This document shows, piece after piece, positions 49,238 to 60,427 of a stretch of DNA of 64,000 nt. Under the pieces are notes generated by a model, which searched no databases, was not told where the DNA came from, and saw only the letters and a program-made list of their open reading frames with translations. Source of the stretch: Leucogyrophana mollusca. Taxonomy: Eukaryota; Basidiomycota; Agaricomycetes; Boletales. The DNA lies in the NCBI GenBank assembly GCA_021014945.1, contig MU266360.1, positions 1-64,000 on the forward strand. The letters run 5' to 3'. Made by a program: the position numbers and the translations under genes. Each line of letters starts with the position of its first letter. The stretch's first letter is position 1.

Positions 49238-49878
49238 GGGATATCTGTTGGAAGTTGTTGATCTGAAAATTACGCACATCTAGTACCACATTATACCGCC
49301 TTCAAACCAAAAGTCGAATGTTGTTGCACACCTTCACTCTCTTCATAATTTTCACGTTGGTCTCCTCTGTTTATTTCTAATGTTACTTACGACCATGTAT
49401 TGCACGTATACGTTTGATGCTTGAACCGCCCCATCACGACAGATGTCCGATCATCATCATATCTGTAAGTCCGTCCTGAGTCCTGACCAGTTCGTACCGG
49501 TTGGGACCAATCAAAACCAACCAAAACCACCAAGTTGTCACTCTGATATATAGGCTGAGTCGACTGGCAAACCTGCGGTCTTCATTCGATATAACACTGG
49601 CAGTTTGATGAGAAGAGACGGTAAGCATTGCCAGATTTCCCCCTACTCCTTACATAACGAGACAATACCCCTAAACGACGCTGACGAGAAACGTACCTCA
49701 GAAACATAGTCCGCCTGGATTGTCGGCTTTAACTTGTTTGAAGTTGTAGACCCTTGGACCCTTGGACCCACCATTACTCTTCAACCATGACAATCACACC
49801 GACAGTCGGCACCTTATAACTCTGGTGTCACCAGAGGTTGGTATCAATACCCCCAGAACTAGCGCAACAGTCACAACG
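49238..49878. other. Intergenic region
   Basis: 641 bases between the dioxygenase stop and the methyltransferase start. No supported gene; the frame at 49762 starts with TTG and runs into the methyltransferase 5' UTR. Confidence 0.5.
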
Positions 49879-50644
49879 ATGTCGCTCTTGAGACTCCCCG
49901 TTGTCCTTGGCACAACATACGCTATGCATATCACTATGACGCCTCCGAACCCTCCACCTCACAAGTCGGAGCACCAGAAACTCTCCATGTTGGAGCGCTC
50001 TACAATAAGGATTTTAAGAGTTGCGATGGCGGTATGTCTTTCGTCTTCCAGCCTTTCCGGCCATCGATGGCGAGCTGATGTTGTCCTAGTGGATAAACAT
50101 CCTTCCCGGCCTCGCGGAAGCGGTGGTGATTATCGCCATGCATGCCCGGCCCAACGGCCTGTCTAAGTTTACGCTTTCCACACTTACTCGCTCTCTTGGC
50201 GCTCCCGAATCCTGTACCGAAAGCATAGCCCTAACACCCTACCTCATCTTCGCCTTCGCTCTCGCCGCCTTCGGCGCATACATCCGATTGTGGTGCTACC
50301 GTACACTGGGGAGGCTATTCACCTTTGAGCTCGCACTTCGCCCCGATCACGAGCTCGTGACGAGCGGGCCTTACGCAATAGTGCGGCATCCGGGGTACAC
50401 CGGTGGGATCCTTGCTCTTGCAGGCTTCTCGCTCGCACATACTTCACCCGGCTCTTGGGCTCGTGAATGTGGTGCACTACCATCGGTATTTGGTCTCGCG
50501 TGTGCACTGCAAGTTGGCCTTTCGGTGGCTATCATACTGGAGAGGTGTGGTCGGGAGGATAAAGTGCTCAAGCGCCGGTTCGGGCGCTCGTGGGAGGTTT
50601 GGAATGCACGAGTTAGGTGGAAGGTGCTTCCAGGTATTTTTTGA
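49879..50644 (+). CDS. Isoprenylcysteine carboxyl methyltransferase (Ste14/ICMT family)
   Basis: Predicted 235-residue membrane enzyme. Exons 49879-50031 and 50090-50644 total 708 nt. Hydrophobic segments include the N terminus (LLRLPVVLGTTYAM), WINILPGLAEAVVIIAM, LIFAFALAAFGAYIRLWCY and a C-terminal LACALQVGLSVAIIL. The catalytic region has LVTSGPYAIVRHPGYTG and the terminal RRFGRSWEVW, both typical of ICMT proteins, which methylate the C-terminal prenylcysteine of Ras/Rho proteins and mating pheromones at the ER. The start follows ACG ATG with no upstream in-frame ATG. Family assignment is firm; whether it is the STE14 orthologue or one of several paralogues is not decidable here. Confidence 0.85.
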
Positions 50645-51535
50645 CATGTGCATACTTGGTGTATATTGTGGTCAGACGTATATAGCATGTCGCCACAGAC
50701 CTTGGAAGGGTACCCGGAGAGACAGCATGAACCCGTGTTTAACGTTTGCGTCTCTTGAAACATCCTAACCCCTCTAGCGAACGATCCAGTGTCCCGCAGG
50801 GCGTTGTCGTCTTGTCATCGCTGGTGCTAGAGCTCAATGCCGTGTGGCTGGGGAGTTCGAGATTAGACATGCATGAACTTCAATGATTCCATCAAGCATA
50901 CAGATTGCAGGCCCTAGACGAGTTGAGACTCAAGGTCAACGCGACCATCTACCTATTCAGCTGGTCCTCCGGTCTTCTTCACTGTTGGGATGATCCACAA
51001 ATCTTCCGACCTTAGTCGGTAAGTGCTCACATTCTGACATCGAGTGGATAACACTGACCCGATCAAACACGAGAACATCTTCTCTGACATCACTTTTCTC
51101 CTCAGCTCGAACTCCGTGGTCGGTATTTTGCAGAAAATCATCTTCCTGGTATTTCATCATCGTCTCGGGGTGCGTGTTCACTCCTTTTGGGCATGATTGT
51201 TAGCTACAAGCGCCGTGGCTCCACTGATTGATGATTGACGACCATGATGTTTTTAACCTCAGTGCCAACTGAGATAAAGTTGCGCTGAGGAATTGAGGTA
51301 GCTGGTAGCCTCCGGTGCTAATTGGCGGATCGAAGGGAGATCGGCAGCCGAGGGATCTTGCTTATCAATCCACCCGCAGTCTGACCGGAGAAAGCGGCAA
51401 TGGCAGACAGACGCCAGGCTGCAACAAGCCGTTCACTGACGCGGTCTCCACGATGTGCCGCGCGGTTCACACCCGTACACTTATAACCCATACATCTACC
51501 ATCCTACTTTATATCATAATTTCTCCACTCAAACT
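50645..51535. other. Intergenic region
   Basis: 891 bases. A charged minus-strand frame around 50958-51181 (DDFLQNTDHGVRAEEKSDVR) might be part of a small gene, but I could not join exons consistently. Otherwise featureless. Confidence 0.4.
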
Positions 51536-53212
51536 ATGGCCAATGTCCACCTTCTCGTACTTATCCATGGCATGTGGGGGAACCCTGGTCACCTCGCCGA
51601 ACTGGATCGGGTCATTCGCGACGTGAAAGGTGGCATTGAAGCCAACAGCCCCGGTGACGCAGAACTTGCCGTCCTTGTAGCCGAGACAAACCGAGACGAG
51701 TCCACTTACGATGGTATCGACTGGGGAGGCGAAAGGGTCGCCCAAGAGGTGCGTCGCTACAGGAAGCTCGGCAGCTGGTGAATAAGCTTGACGAGATTCA
51801 ACTAGATTCTCGATGAAGTCAAGAAGTTCGATGAAAAAGGTCGGACAGTTATCCGCTTCTCTGTTACAGGGTACAGCCTGGGTGGCCTCGTAGCACGTTA
51901 TGTCATTGGGTAAATGTCCTTCCTTTGTACATCTCTATCTACCATGTTCCACTCACACATTCATGACAAATAGCATTCTCCATCAACGCAAATTCTTTGA
52001 TTCGATTACCCCGGTCAATTTCAACACCATGGCTACACCACATATCGGCATCCCAAGATTCCCTTCCACTTTCTCTACCATAACCGCCTATCTTGCACCA
52101 AAGCTTTTGTCCAGATCTGGAGAGCAATTCTACTGTGTTGACAAGTGGTCTCCTAAGGGCAGACCACTCGTCGAAGTCCTCGCGGATCCAGGTCAGAACT
52201 ACGGGGCTCATGAGATACCGCGAGAGCTTATGCCCACTATCTTAATAGATCGCATATTCTACCAAGCATTACTGCTATTCCCCAATATCCGGATATATGC
52301 CAATGCGTGAGTGTGGTCCCTTGTTCTCCATGCAGCGTCCCGACTGATCTTCTTGCAGCATTAATGACAGGACCGTTCCCTTTGTGACAGCAGGGATTAG
52401 CACCGAAGATCCTTTTGGAGACCATGAGAAGAATGGCATCCAGATGTAACCCAGGCCTACCTATGCGCTATTCTACGCACTCATTCTTTCTCAGAGTTAT
52501 GCATGAAGACTACAAGAATCTGATCAAAGCATACACCATTCCCTCTTCGCCGCCACCGGCACCTGCTAAAGAACCTGAGGGCTGGTTGCAGACAATGCGG
52601 AACATGCGGCCACCGCTCCCACCTTTGTTCCAGCGCCCCTTTCCTTTGAACTTGGTCCGTGTTTTTTATGATTCATCGATACGGAATCCCACTGATAGGG
52701 CCTTCTCGTAGGTCATATATGCTCTTCTTCCCATTCTTTTCCCCACATTTGTATCCTTGGCTATCATTCGCCTTTCCATTGCCTCTCGCAAATCGCGTAC
52801 CCGGCTCAAGACACTCGAGTCGGCTTCGAACAGCGAGAAGCTGATACACATCATAGCAAAACTCGAAAGCGAGATCGAAAGTGCCATGGTGGACCTATAC
52901 GACGATCCCCAGTACAGCCCAACGCCGACGCCCCCCGCCTCCAGCCCAGATGTCAATGGCGACTCAACCAAACAGCTACAGAAGAAGAAATCACGCTCGA
53001 AGCCGCCGCCATACCAACCAATACTAACCCCCGTTCAGCTACGCTGTATCGAGCAACTGAACAAGATACCACAGTTGAAGAAGGAGACGGCGTTCTTTGC
53101 GGGCGTCATGAACTCGCACGCGGTGATCGTTTGTAGGGACGTCAAGAACTTCAAACATCATCTGGATGGTGCAGGGGTTCTCCACCACTGGGCGGATCAT
53201 TTCGAATTGTAG
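51536..53212 (+). CDS. DUF676 lipase/serine esterase
   Basis: Predicted protein of about 446 residues with alpha/beta hydrolase fold. Exons: 51536-51748, 51806-51909, 51974-52191, 52249-52306, 52359-52445, 52495-52654 (or -52660), 52712-53212; both variants of exon 6 keep frame. Near the start LLVLIHGMWGNPGHL gives the oxyanion-loop HG motif, and VTGYSLGGLVARYVIG has the nucleophile elbow GYSLG. NRDESTYDGIDWGGERVA and NTMATPHIGIP are typical of the DUF676 (ROG1-like) family. A membrane segment (VIYALLPILFPTFVSLAII) follows the hydrolase domain, then a charged cytosolic-type tail with HAVIVCRDVKNFKHH. Likely acts on membrane lipids or lipid droplets. Confidence 0.87.
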
Positions 53213-53603
53213 ACTCGGCGGGCTTGATATTTATTTATCTAGACAATACGAATCATTTAATTTGGCCAGATGTTATTCGGTGTATGAACGGCGAATGTGC
53301 TTTTAGTCGGCCTTGGTTGTCAGTGTGCTAGCTAGCTACTTATAGCCCTATGGATTTGCTTCCGTGACTGAGGGCACGTTGTCACGAGTCGCGACTGATC
53401 GAAGTGGCTCTTTGTTTCTACTTGACCACCAACACAATAATATTGTCGGGGACCCTTTGTCTGCTGTCGTTGAGTCGCGCCCGTTTATTCTTTGTGGACT
53501 GTCTGTGTATATAAGATACCTCACCATGAAAAATCGAGCACTATCACCCATCATTCTTGCCCAGTGTTTTTACTGACATCCAAGCTCCCCGACCTTCTTG
53601 ACC
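53213..53603. other. Intergenic region with TATA element
   Basis: 391 bases. TATATAAG at 53508-53515 lies about 90 bp before the ATG at 53604. No gene. Confidence 0.5.
53508..53515 (+). promoter_or_regulatory. TATA box of the orphan coiled-coil gene
   Basis: TATATAAG 89-96 bp upstream of the start codon at 53604, in a region without other features. Confidence 0.5.
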
Positions 53604-55668
53604 ATGGGTCCAATTCGCAACAGCCGTCACGTTTCTCGAACGGTCGGGAGTATAATCATTGAAGGGAGCCCCAATAACAGGACAAGTGAGTGAATGTGCT
53701 GCATTTGCCACTGCTGCTTCCGCTGCATGCTGAATCATCGATAGGGATGGGCACGACAATCGGGTTTGCTTGTGATAAATTTCGCGACGCAGGGGATATC
53801 GACTCGCCAATAGATGTCACCTTCGAACAATTTATGCGCATAAGTACGTCTATACCTAGCCGCCCCCTTACCGTTAGCACCTTTGACCAGATCAATGTTG
53901 TGCGTTTACCTCTGACAGTGCGCGATAAAGCTAAGATTGCTGGCATGCCAATAGGAAAAAGGACCGAAGCTAATATGGTTGATCTTCTCATCGAAGCTGT
54001 GAGCATGTTCATTGTCAACGATGGCTCGCTAACCGATGATTCCGGTTTCTTTTGGTATTTTAGGCCGCCAAGGAGCACATCGAAGTGGAGTTCGCGCAAC
54101 AAAATGGAGTCACCCGTGTTGCATCAATTAGAATCCTTCCCCAAACAAGGAAGAAGTAAGTCTGCAGAGACGCGACCTGCGTGACCAGTGGTAATGACGT
54201 CTTCATTGTCACCGTTCCTAGGCTCAACGGCTTTGTGGCGAAACTTAATGGCTACGGCGAACTCGATGAGAAAGTCAAATACAGGGCAGCCTTAGGCCTA
54301 TCTTCACGACATTTCAAGAGCAGAGGGCGATTACCCACAAAGAATGAGGTGAGCAACGTGGTCCTTGCAGTTTTCTGGCGTTGATCCATCCACACGCCTA
54401 GACCGTGAGCAATCTTTTAACGGTGCTCTCGCCCCAAGCGCGCGTTGCAAGCAGCCAGGCGGTGGCCGGACATAGGAGCATCCAGGTTGGCCCGAGTCTT
54501 GCTAACATCGACGCACCCGCGGTGGCTACAAACGGCCCCGACGTCACCATGGCGGGTCCCGGCGAAGAAGAGCAGGAAGAACCCGTCGTCGCCGAACCTT
54601 TGTACGTTCTCTCCATTGCTTCATCATGTGGATGCTGAGGTCATTTCAGAGAGGAGAGCGAAGTGACCGCTGGTCAGGAAGCACAAAGCGCTCAGCCCTC
54701 TCTCGCACCTGCGACCCCGTGAGTTACTATGGTCTACTTAGCACCTGCTGGAAACTTACGCGGGAATATGTAGCGCCCCTTCTTTTCTTACGAGATTGGT
54801 GCGTTCCACATTCGGGTTTCCTTATTCCACCCCGGAATCCATTCCTCGACGAGGCCCGATTCATTCCGTGTCATCTCCACCATCCTCCCCTTCCCCCGTT
54901 TCCCGGTCCCCTGATTCCCGTTTGACCTCCCACCTCAACGATGATGCGAACTCTTCCAATGCAACATTAGGGCCTCTTGCAGCCCTTGACGCAGCGTACA
55001 GTGGCGTTCGTAATATAGTGCAAGAAACTTATGACGAGGTTGGCACACTCTGGGATATCGTCTACAGAAAACCACTTATGCTGTCTGCCAACAGAATACC
55101 AGGCTATCGGAAGAAGTTGATCGGTACCGGGAAAAAACTGATGACCTTGAACGTCAGATTGGAAGTATTGAAGCCCAGCTGCGAACGGCAGAGGCTGCAA
55201 ATGGGGTCCTTCGGGAACAATGCCGATTCCAGCGAATCACTGCCGTTCTTGCCCTAACGTCGGGCCAACAACTTCAGCGAGAGAACCAAGACCTCCGCTC
55301 GGAGAACCAAGACCTTCGATCGGAGAACGAGAAGCTGCGGGGGGACCGCGCTAGTTTGCAGGCACTCATCGAGGAGATTCGCGGGAAAGTTGCGGACCTG
55401 CAGGTCGGATTCTCACTTGCGGAAGGTAACCTGCTCGCTCGGATCTCGACGCTCGAAGCCAGAAATGGAGTCTTGACTGGGCAAAATGCGGAGTTGAGAA
55501 CCAAACTTCACAAATTGAGGGAGAGTATTCCTGCACTCGCCCAACTTCTTGACTCGGTAGGTTTTCGGTTTTTTGGCACCCCTCCCTGGTCACCTTCTGA
55601 TCAGCTGTTTTGTTTTTGGGCACCTGCAGCTCAATAATAGCGTCGTCCCGCCGGCTGACGCACTGTAA
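53604..55668 (+). CDS. Orphan protein with C-terminal coiled coil
   Basis: Predicted 522 residues from nine exons: 53604-53685, 53745-53998, 54064-54155, 54222-54348, 54402-54601, 54650-54718, 54795-55038, 55095-55556, 55630-55668; total 1569 nt, all GT-AG. I do not recognise the family. The N-terminal 225 residues are a mixed polar globular-like region (FDQINVVRLPLTVRDKAKIA, KEHIEVEFAQQNGVTRVASI). An acidic, Ala/Pro/Ser-rich linker follows. From about residue 357 a long heptad region (NTRLSEEVDRYREKTDDLER, RENQDLRSENQDLRSENEKL) predicts a dimeric coiled coil to near the C terminus. No signal peptide or membrane segment. The ATG has a good context (ACCATGG) and a TATA box upstream. Probably lineage-specific. 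Confidence 0.7.
55281..55322 (+). repeat. 21-bp tandem coding repeat (ENQDLRS)
   Basis: Two 21-bp units at 55281-55301 and 55302-55322, each encoding Glu-Asn-Gln-Asp-Leu-Arg-Ser, followed by a diverged third (ENEKLRG). A heptad-length unit extends the coiled coil without changing its register. Confidence 0.85.
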
Positions 55669-56140
55669 CACAATGCTCTCGCATCATATTGGCGTAGTCT
55701 ATATATGCAATATCGTCCTCGTGGATTGAGGCGTGTAACACCACCTGCTGTCACTGCTCACAATGTACAATATTGATGATACCTCGCCCAACACTCTCCC
55801 GGAGGCCCGATCATTGGGGACAAATTGGCCTTAGTGTGCATCGTGATCTATGAAAACATTAACAGGTAACGATGGCAAAGAAAAGGCTTGATAAGAATGA
55901 TACATACTGGTCCGTGATACAAAGGATACATGTGATACAGATCCGCAAAATTATACGATATTAGGCTAGATAATAGAGCCAAGAGGCGCTACAGTAGAGA
56001 ATGTCCCAGTGCGACAGCGTACAGACAGCATGTAAAAGCGCGATAGCAAAGTCCCGTCTGATAACCCAGATGTAGCAACAAGCGAGTGGCGCGCACGACC
56101 AGCGTATACAGGGGAGGTGGAGGTGAGTGTAGATGATGCG
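55669..56140. other. Intergenic region
   Basis: 472 AT-richer bases between the orphan coiled-coil gene and the 3' end of the small minus-strand gene. Nothing else seen. Confidence 0.5.
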
Positions 56141-56420
56141 TCACGCGAACATCACGCTGCGACGACGAGAAGTGACAAGGATGAAGTCCTTGGGCATGAA
56201 TGAAGCACGCTGGGGTTTGTGGGTGACCCCGGTGACGCGTTTCCAGGCGCGGATAACTTGGCGCTCAATGTATTTTGTGCAGGATATGCGCGTGGATTTC
56301 CTGAAGAGGTGAGTCAGATGAGCTCAATTGGTGAATAAATTGGAAAGCTTACATAGGCTTAGTTTCCACAAGCCAGGATTCGGAAGAATGGTATGGGCGC
56401 TGGGGAATTCCGATGGGCAT
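56141..56420 (-). CDS. 75-residue basic protein, unknown function
   Basis: A two-exon minus-strand gene: 56420-56353 and 56300-56141, total 228 nt. Exon 1 gives MPIGIPQRPYHSSESWLVET then KPM; exon 2 gives KSTRISCTKYIERQVIRAWK, RVTGVTHKPQRASFMPKDF, then ILVTSRRRSVMFA. The intron starts GTAAGC and ends CTTCAG with a CTGAC branch-like element, in phase 2. Composition is strongly basic and non-random over both exons. No signal peptide or membrane segment. The longer open frame on this strand (56324-56629) is in a different frame and I do not support it. It may be a conserved small basidiomycete protein. Confidence 0.5.
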
Positions 56421-58222
56421 CGTGGAAGAGTTTGGCTGAAGAGTTCTGAGGTGGGGTAGTTTCGTTGGTAATGAAGAAAGAGGCTGGAGAAGCGTTCAAT
56501 TTGGTCGTCACAGACGTAGTAAGGAGTGAATAGAATGAATGTGCTTCCAGAGCAAGTTAGCGATACAGAAAGCACAGATGGACGGATGTAAGCCCCAAGA
56601 ACTTGGAAGAGGTTTGTGTTAGAGTGCATGCTTTATAGCCTTCGCGGTGTGCTGACCCAGACCCGTTCCACAATGCGCAGTGGTGATGGTAACTGACAAT
56701 GGAAGACTGCACACGACAAAAGGTTGCATTGTCCGAGGAGGACTGCGTGGCGGAGGGCAACAGCTTGAACAAAAGCTTGGCTGTTCGTTCGTGAGTCGTT
56801 TACAACACCTGCCTAATCGGGCGAACACTCATTGTATGTGGCTCCCACGCTTAGCTTATTGTCCTTGCACGCTATCCGGCAATTATCCGGTATATAAGCT
56901 GGCTGCTCTGGCAGTGACCTGCAGCCGATCAACGGTCATAGCCCCTTCACGGACGCAGCAGACGGCTTGGCCCAACTCCTATGAGGATCGCGAAACAACA
57001 TCTACGAACTCAGCTGGAAATTCCTTTGGCGGGCTAGGGTGGCGGCTTGTGGCCCAGCCACCAAGTGAGTATTTTGGTGGGGTTGATCACACTTCGGAAC
57101 ATAGCAGATGAGATGAGTGGATATCCGTGTGGGCAAGCTCCGAGTCTCCCAAGGCGTTGCCCTCGTGGTGAAGACTCTTCCTTCGGTCTGAGCCCTCACA
57201 GCCCCTCCACCAAACCCACGGAAACTCTAATCAGCCGTAGAATGAGCTGGAAGGTAGAAGTTCGTCATCCGACTCTGTTCTTTTTTGCCCATTCCATTTG
57301 TCAGACCACGAATCTCATTTTAGCGAGTGTAAGTCCGAGAAAATAGTCGTTGTAGACCATTAATTCTGGGGGGGCTCCTGCGGAATATTGTTATTCTTCA
57401 GTACAGCGAGGAAATACTATCCATGTGTCGTTTCCGCTGTGTCTTGGTCTGAGGGTACACTAGCGGGGGCAGTCATGTGCAAAATCCTGCAAAATCTGCA
57501 AATGACCACTCATAGTAAGCCATTCCGCTTGGGGCGTGTATACCTTCCATCGAAGTAGGCCAGCAGGCGACGGCTGTGTTGTGTGGCAGACTGCACTTGG
57601 TCTGTGCACATCGTTGCCGTGGACAAGAATCTGATATTCGGACGGACAACATACGTCAGACAACCCCAGTTCTTTGGGGCACCTGGAACACAACGGGGTA
57701 TGAGAAAAATGGCGGACTCTGCCAGTGGTCTTGGATATGGGATCGTGTGCGCCGTGAGACATCGCACGAAGGTGGGCGAATACCTGGAGGGATGCGGATG
57801 CGAAGGAGGCCCAGCTGGAGTGGGAGAGTGATGGCCAACTCCGTTTCAGCACACTGCTGCGGAAAGCTCCACAGAGTGAAACTCGGGCTCGGAGGACTTT
57901 GAAGAAAGCAATCGTCAAGAAACTCGACAGGCCGCGCGACGTACAGAATCTGCGTGCAATGATACTGGACCTCATCGTCAACAAGCGTCGCGGTTATAAC
58001 TCGGAGCACCGCGTTATTTACCTCATTTCGTTGGCCAAAGCTATGTCGAGTTCCGTACCGTGTCCCGTTAACCCTCTAGACTTAGTCTTCTCATGGTGCC
58101 TAATCATTTTAGTTTCGGTCCGCCACGGCCTGCGAAATGCTCAGGTGGTCTAAAGACCATTCCGTACTTATAACGAGCGGCATCTGGTGCGAGGCAGAAC
58201 CCCTCGCAACCCACTCGCCACC
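56421..58222. other. Doubtful locus and xylulokinase upstream region
   Basis: Open plus-strand segments hint at a multi-exon gene: 56.68-57.06 kb (AWPNSYEDRETTSTNSAGNS), then after a possible 40-nt intron 57.10-57.33 kb (RRMSWKVEVRHPTLFFFAHS), and a charged stretch 57.75-58.01 kb (EAQLEWESDGQLRFSTLLRK and RTLKKAIVKKLDRPRDVQNL). I could not join them in one frame with confidence. An antisense frame 57460-57984 also exists. Treat as hypothetical. Confidence 0.25.
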
Positions 58223-60046
58223 ATGTCCTCTCCGCTTTTCCTCGGTTTCGATCTCTCGACCCAGCAACTGAAAGCTATCATCATATCCGAGGACTCATCC
58301 ATCGTGCATGAATCTGCCGTGCACTTTGACAAAGACTTACCAGCGTATGGGACAGTCAACGGAGCCATACAAGGACCCGATGAAGGAGAAGTCACTTCCC
58401 CGGTTCAGATGTGGTTGGAAGCAATCGATCTAGTGATGGAGCGCGTCAAGAGTGCTGGTGTTGACCTCAGTGCCATTGCAGGCATCTCTGGTGCTGGTCA
58501 GGTCAGTCTTCAACGATTACGACATCGCTCGGCGTTTTGCTTAAATTGCCTTCAGCAACATGGCTCGGTTTATTGGTCGGAAGAGGGTGAAAAAGCCCTC
58601 GAATCCATGGACCCTAAGCGGTCACTTGCAGAAACTGGGCATTTGGCCCCCGGTGCATTCTCTTTGCCCAACGCGCCGATTTGGCAAGACTCCTCCACTA
58701 CACGCGACTGTCGTGATCTGGAAACGGCCATCGGTGGCCCTCAGGCTCTGGCAGACCTCACCGGAAGCAGGGCTTATGAGCGGTTCACAGGTCCCCAGAT
58801 AGCGAGGGTAGGTATTTAGATGATAGACTGGCCTCTGAGCCATATTGACTTCTCCGTTCCTCTTAGATCCGTCGTCTCAAGCCGGATGCATACCTGCGTT
58901 CCGCTCGTATATCTCTGGTCTCCTCTTTTCTCCCTTCCCTATTCCTTGGACATATCGCGCCTATTGAAATATCTGATGCCAGTGGCATGAACCTAATGAA
59001 CGTCCTGACCTGCAAGTGGGATGATGCACTTCTGGAAGCTTGTGGCGGGCCTGAACTTCGCGGGAAGATTGGTCCTGAGCCCGTGGCCGGTGGTACCGTG
59101 CTAGGGAAGATCTCGAATTGGTGGGTGGAGAGGTGGGGATTTGACCCAGGTGCGAGATTTGCCACGCCAACTAGATGTGCGATATTCTTATGCTTATCCT
59201 TCAACAGAATGCATCGTTGCACCGTTTACAGGTGATAACCCTGCAACCGTGGTCGCTCTGTCGGCTCCCGGAGATGCCCTTCTTTCACTCGGAACCTCAA
59301 CCACACTCCTGTTGTCCATCCCGCCAGCGGACACCGCTCCGAAGCGGTTCACCACTTCACACCTTCTCTCTCATCCCACGACCATCGAAGCTCAAATTGC
59401 CATGCTGTGCTACAAGAACGGCGCGTTGGCCAGAGAACAAGTTCGTAATCGTGATGCTGCGCAAGACTGGACTCGATACAATGAGCTGGTAGAGAGCTCG
59501 CCGGTTGGCAGCAATGGTCTCATGGGCTTCTACTTCCCACTCCCTGAGATCATTCCACCCAATGTCCAGGGCGAATTCGTGTTCTCCATGTCCGGAACAG
59601 GCGCACCTACTCTAGTGGACTCCGTGCCATCGGAAGCTCACCCTCGCGCCATCCTCGAATCCCAGTTCTTGTCCATCAAGTCCCGGATTGCTGCGATCCT
59701 CCCCCCGAATGCACCCCCGCTCCAGCGATTGATCGTCACTGGTGGCTCTTCTGCCAACCAGACCATCCGACAACTCGCAGCCGATCTCTTCGGCATGCGT
59801 GTGTATGTCGCAGAGTCGAAGGAAGCTGCAGGGACTGGCGGTGCCATTCTCGCTAAATTTGCATGGTGGAAGGACCAAAATGGTGGGGAGGGCACGTTTG
59901 AGGAAATGAGCTATGGTGACGTTGAACGGATGCGACTCGTCGCAGAACCGAAGGCCGAGGTTACGAAGGTATACGAGGGACTTGTGGAGACGTATCGCGC
60001 CTGCGAGGAACGTGTCGTTGCCATTTGCCGGAAGGATCAGGATTGA
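58223..60046 (+). CDS. XKS1: Xylulokinase
   Basis: Predicted 550-residue FGGY-family sugar kinase. Exons 58223-58501, 58556-58807, 58867-59149, 59208-60046 total 1653 nt. The phosphate-binding N terminus is LFLGFDLSTQQLKAIIISED. The sugar-binding part follows: ISGAGQQHGSVYW, then NAPIWQDSSTTRDC. Later motifs are ISDASGMNLMNVL, APFTGDNPATVVAL, LLSLGTSTTLLL, LIVTGGSSANQTIRQLAADL and a C-terminal GTGGAILA. It phosphorylates D-xylulose to xylulose 5-phosphate, feeding pentose from plant cell walls into the pentose phosphate pathway. The ATG has a strong context (CCACCATGT). The last intron must be removed to give DPECIVAPFTGDN. Confidence 0.95.
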
Positions 60047-60427
60047 TGGGACTTTTGCATGGGTTTCGCAGATCTTCATAGACCATAGAGCATAATCTCA
60101 TTCAATTCTTTTGTATTTTGGGATCACATTCTACGGGGATTATCGTATGTAGGGCATAGAACGCGGGCATACACGAACCTGCAATCTATTGACATGGGAT
60201 TTGGAGGGCTCCTTTGGTCCACTGTGGACGTGTGATCAATTCGTCTGCCCTTCCTTAACGGGAGTATTGTTGACGTCGGTCACCGCGACAGATCCACGGA
60301 TGTTTAGATGTCGCCCCTTGCTTCAAATCATTCATCGTGTACCATATACAGTAGGTTCTCTTTGTTCTGGATCGAAAGTTTTATATTCGTCTGTGCTGAA
60401 GCTATCGTCAAGTCGCGTTCCAGGAAT
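60047..60427. other. Intergenic region
   Basis: 381 bases between xylulokinase and PUS1. No gene; probably the PUS1 promoter. Confidence 0.5.

Noticed and set aside
57460..57984. 174-codon minus-strand frame
   Set aside because: No domain, composition is low-complexity Ser/Arg/Leu, and the opposite strand looks more protein-like over part of it.
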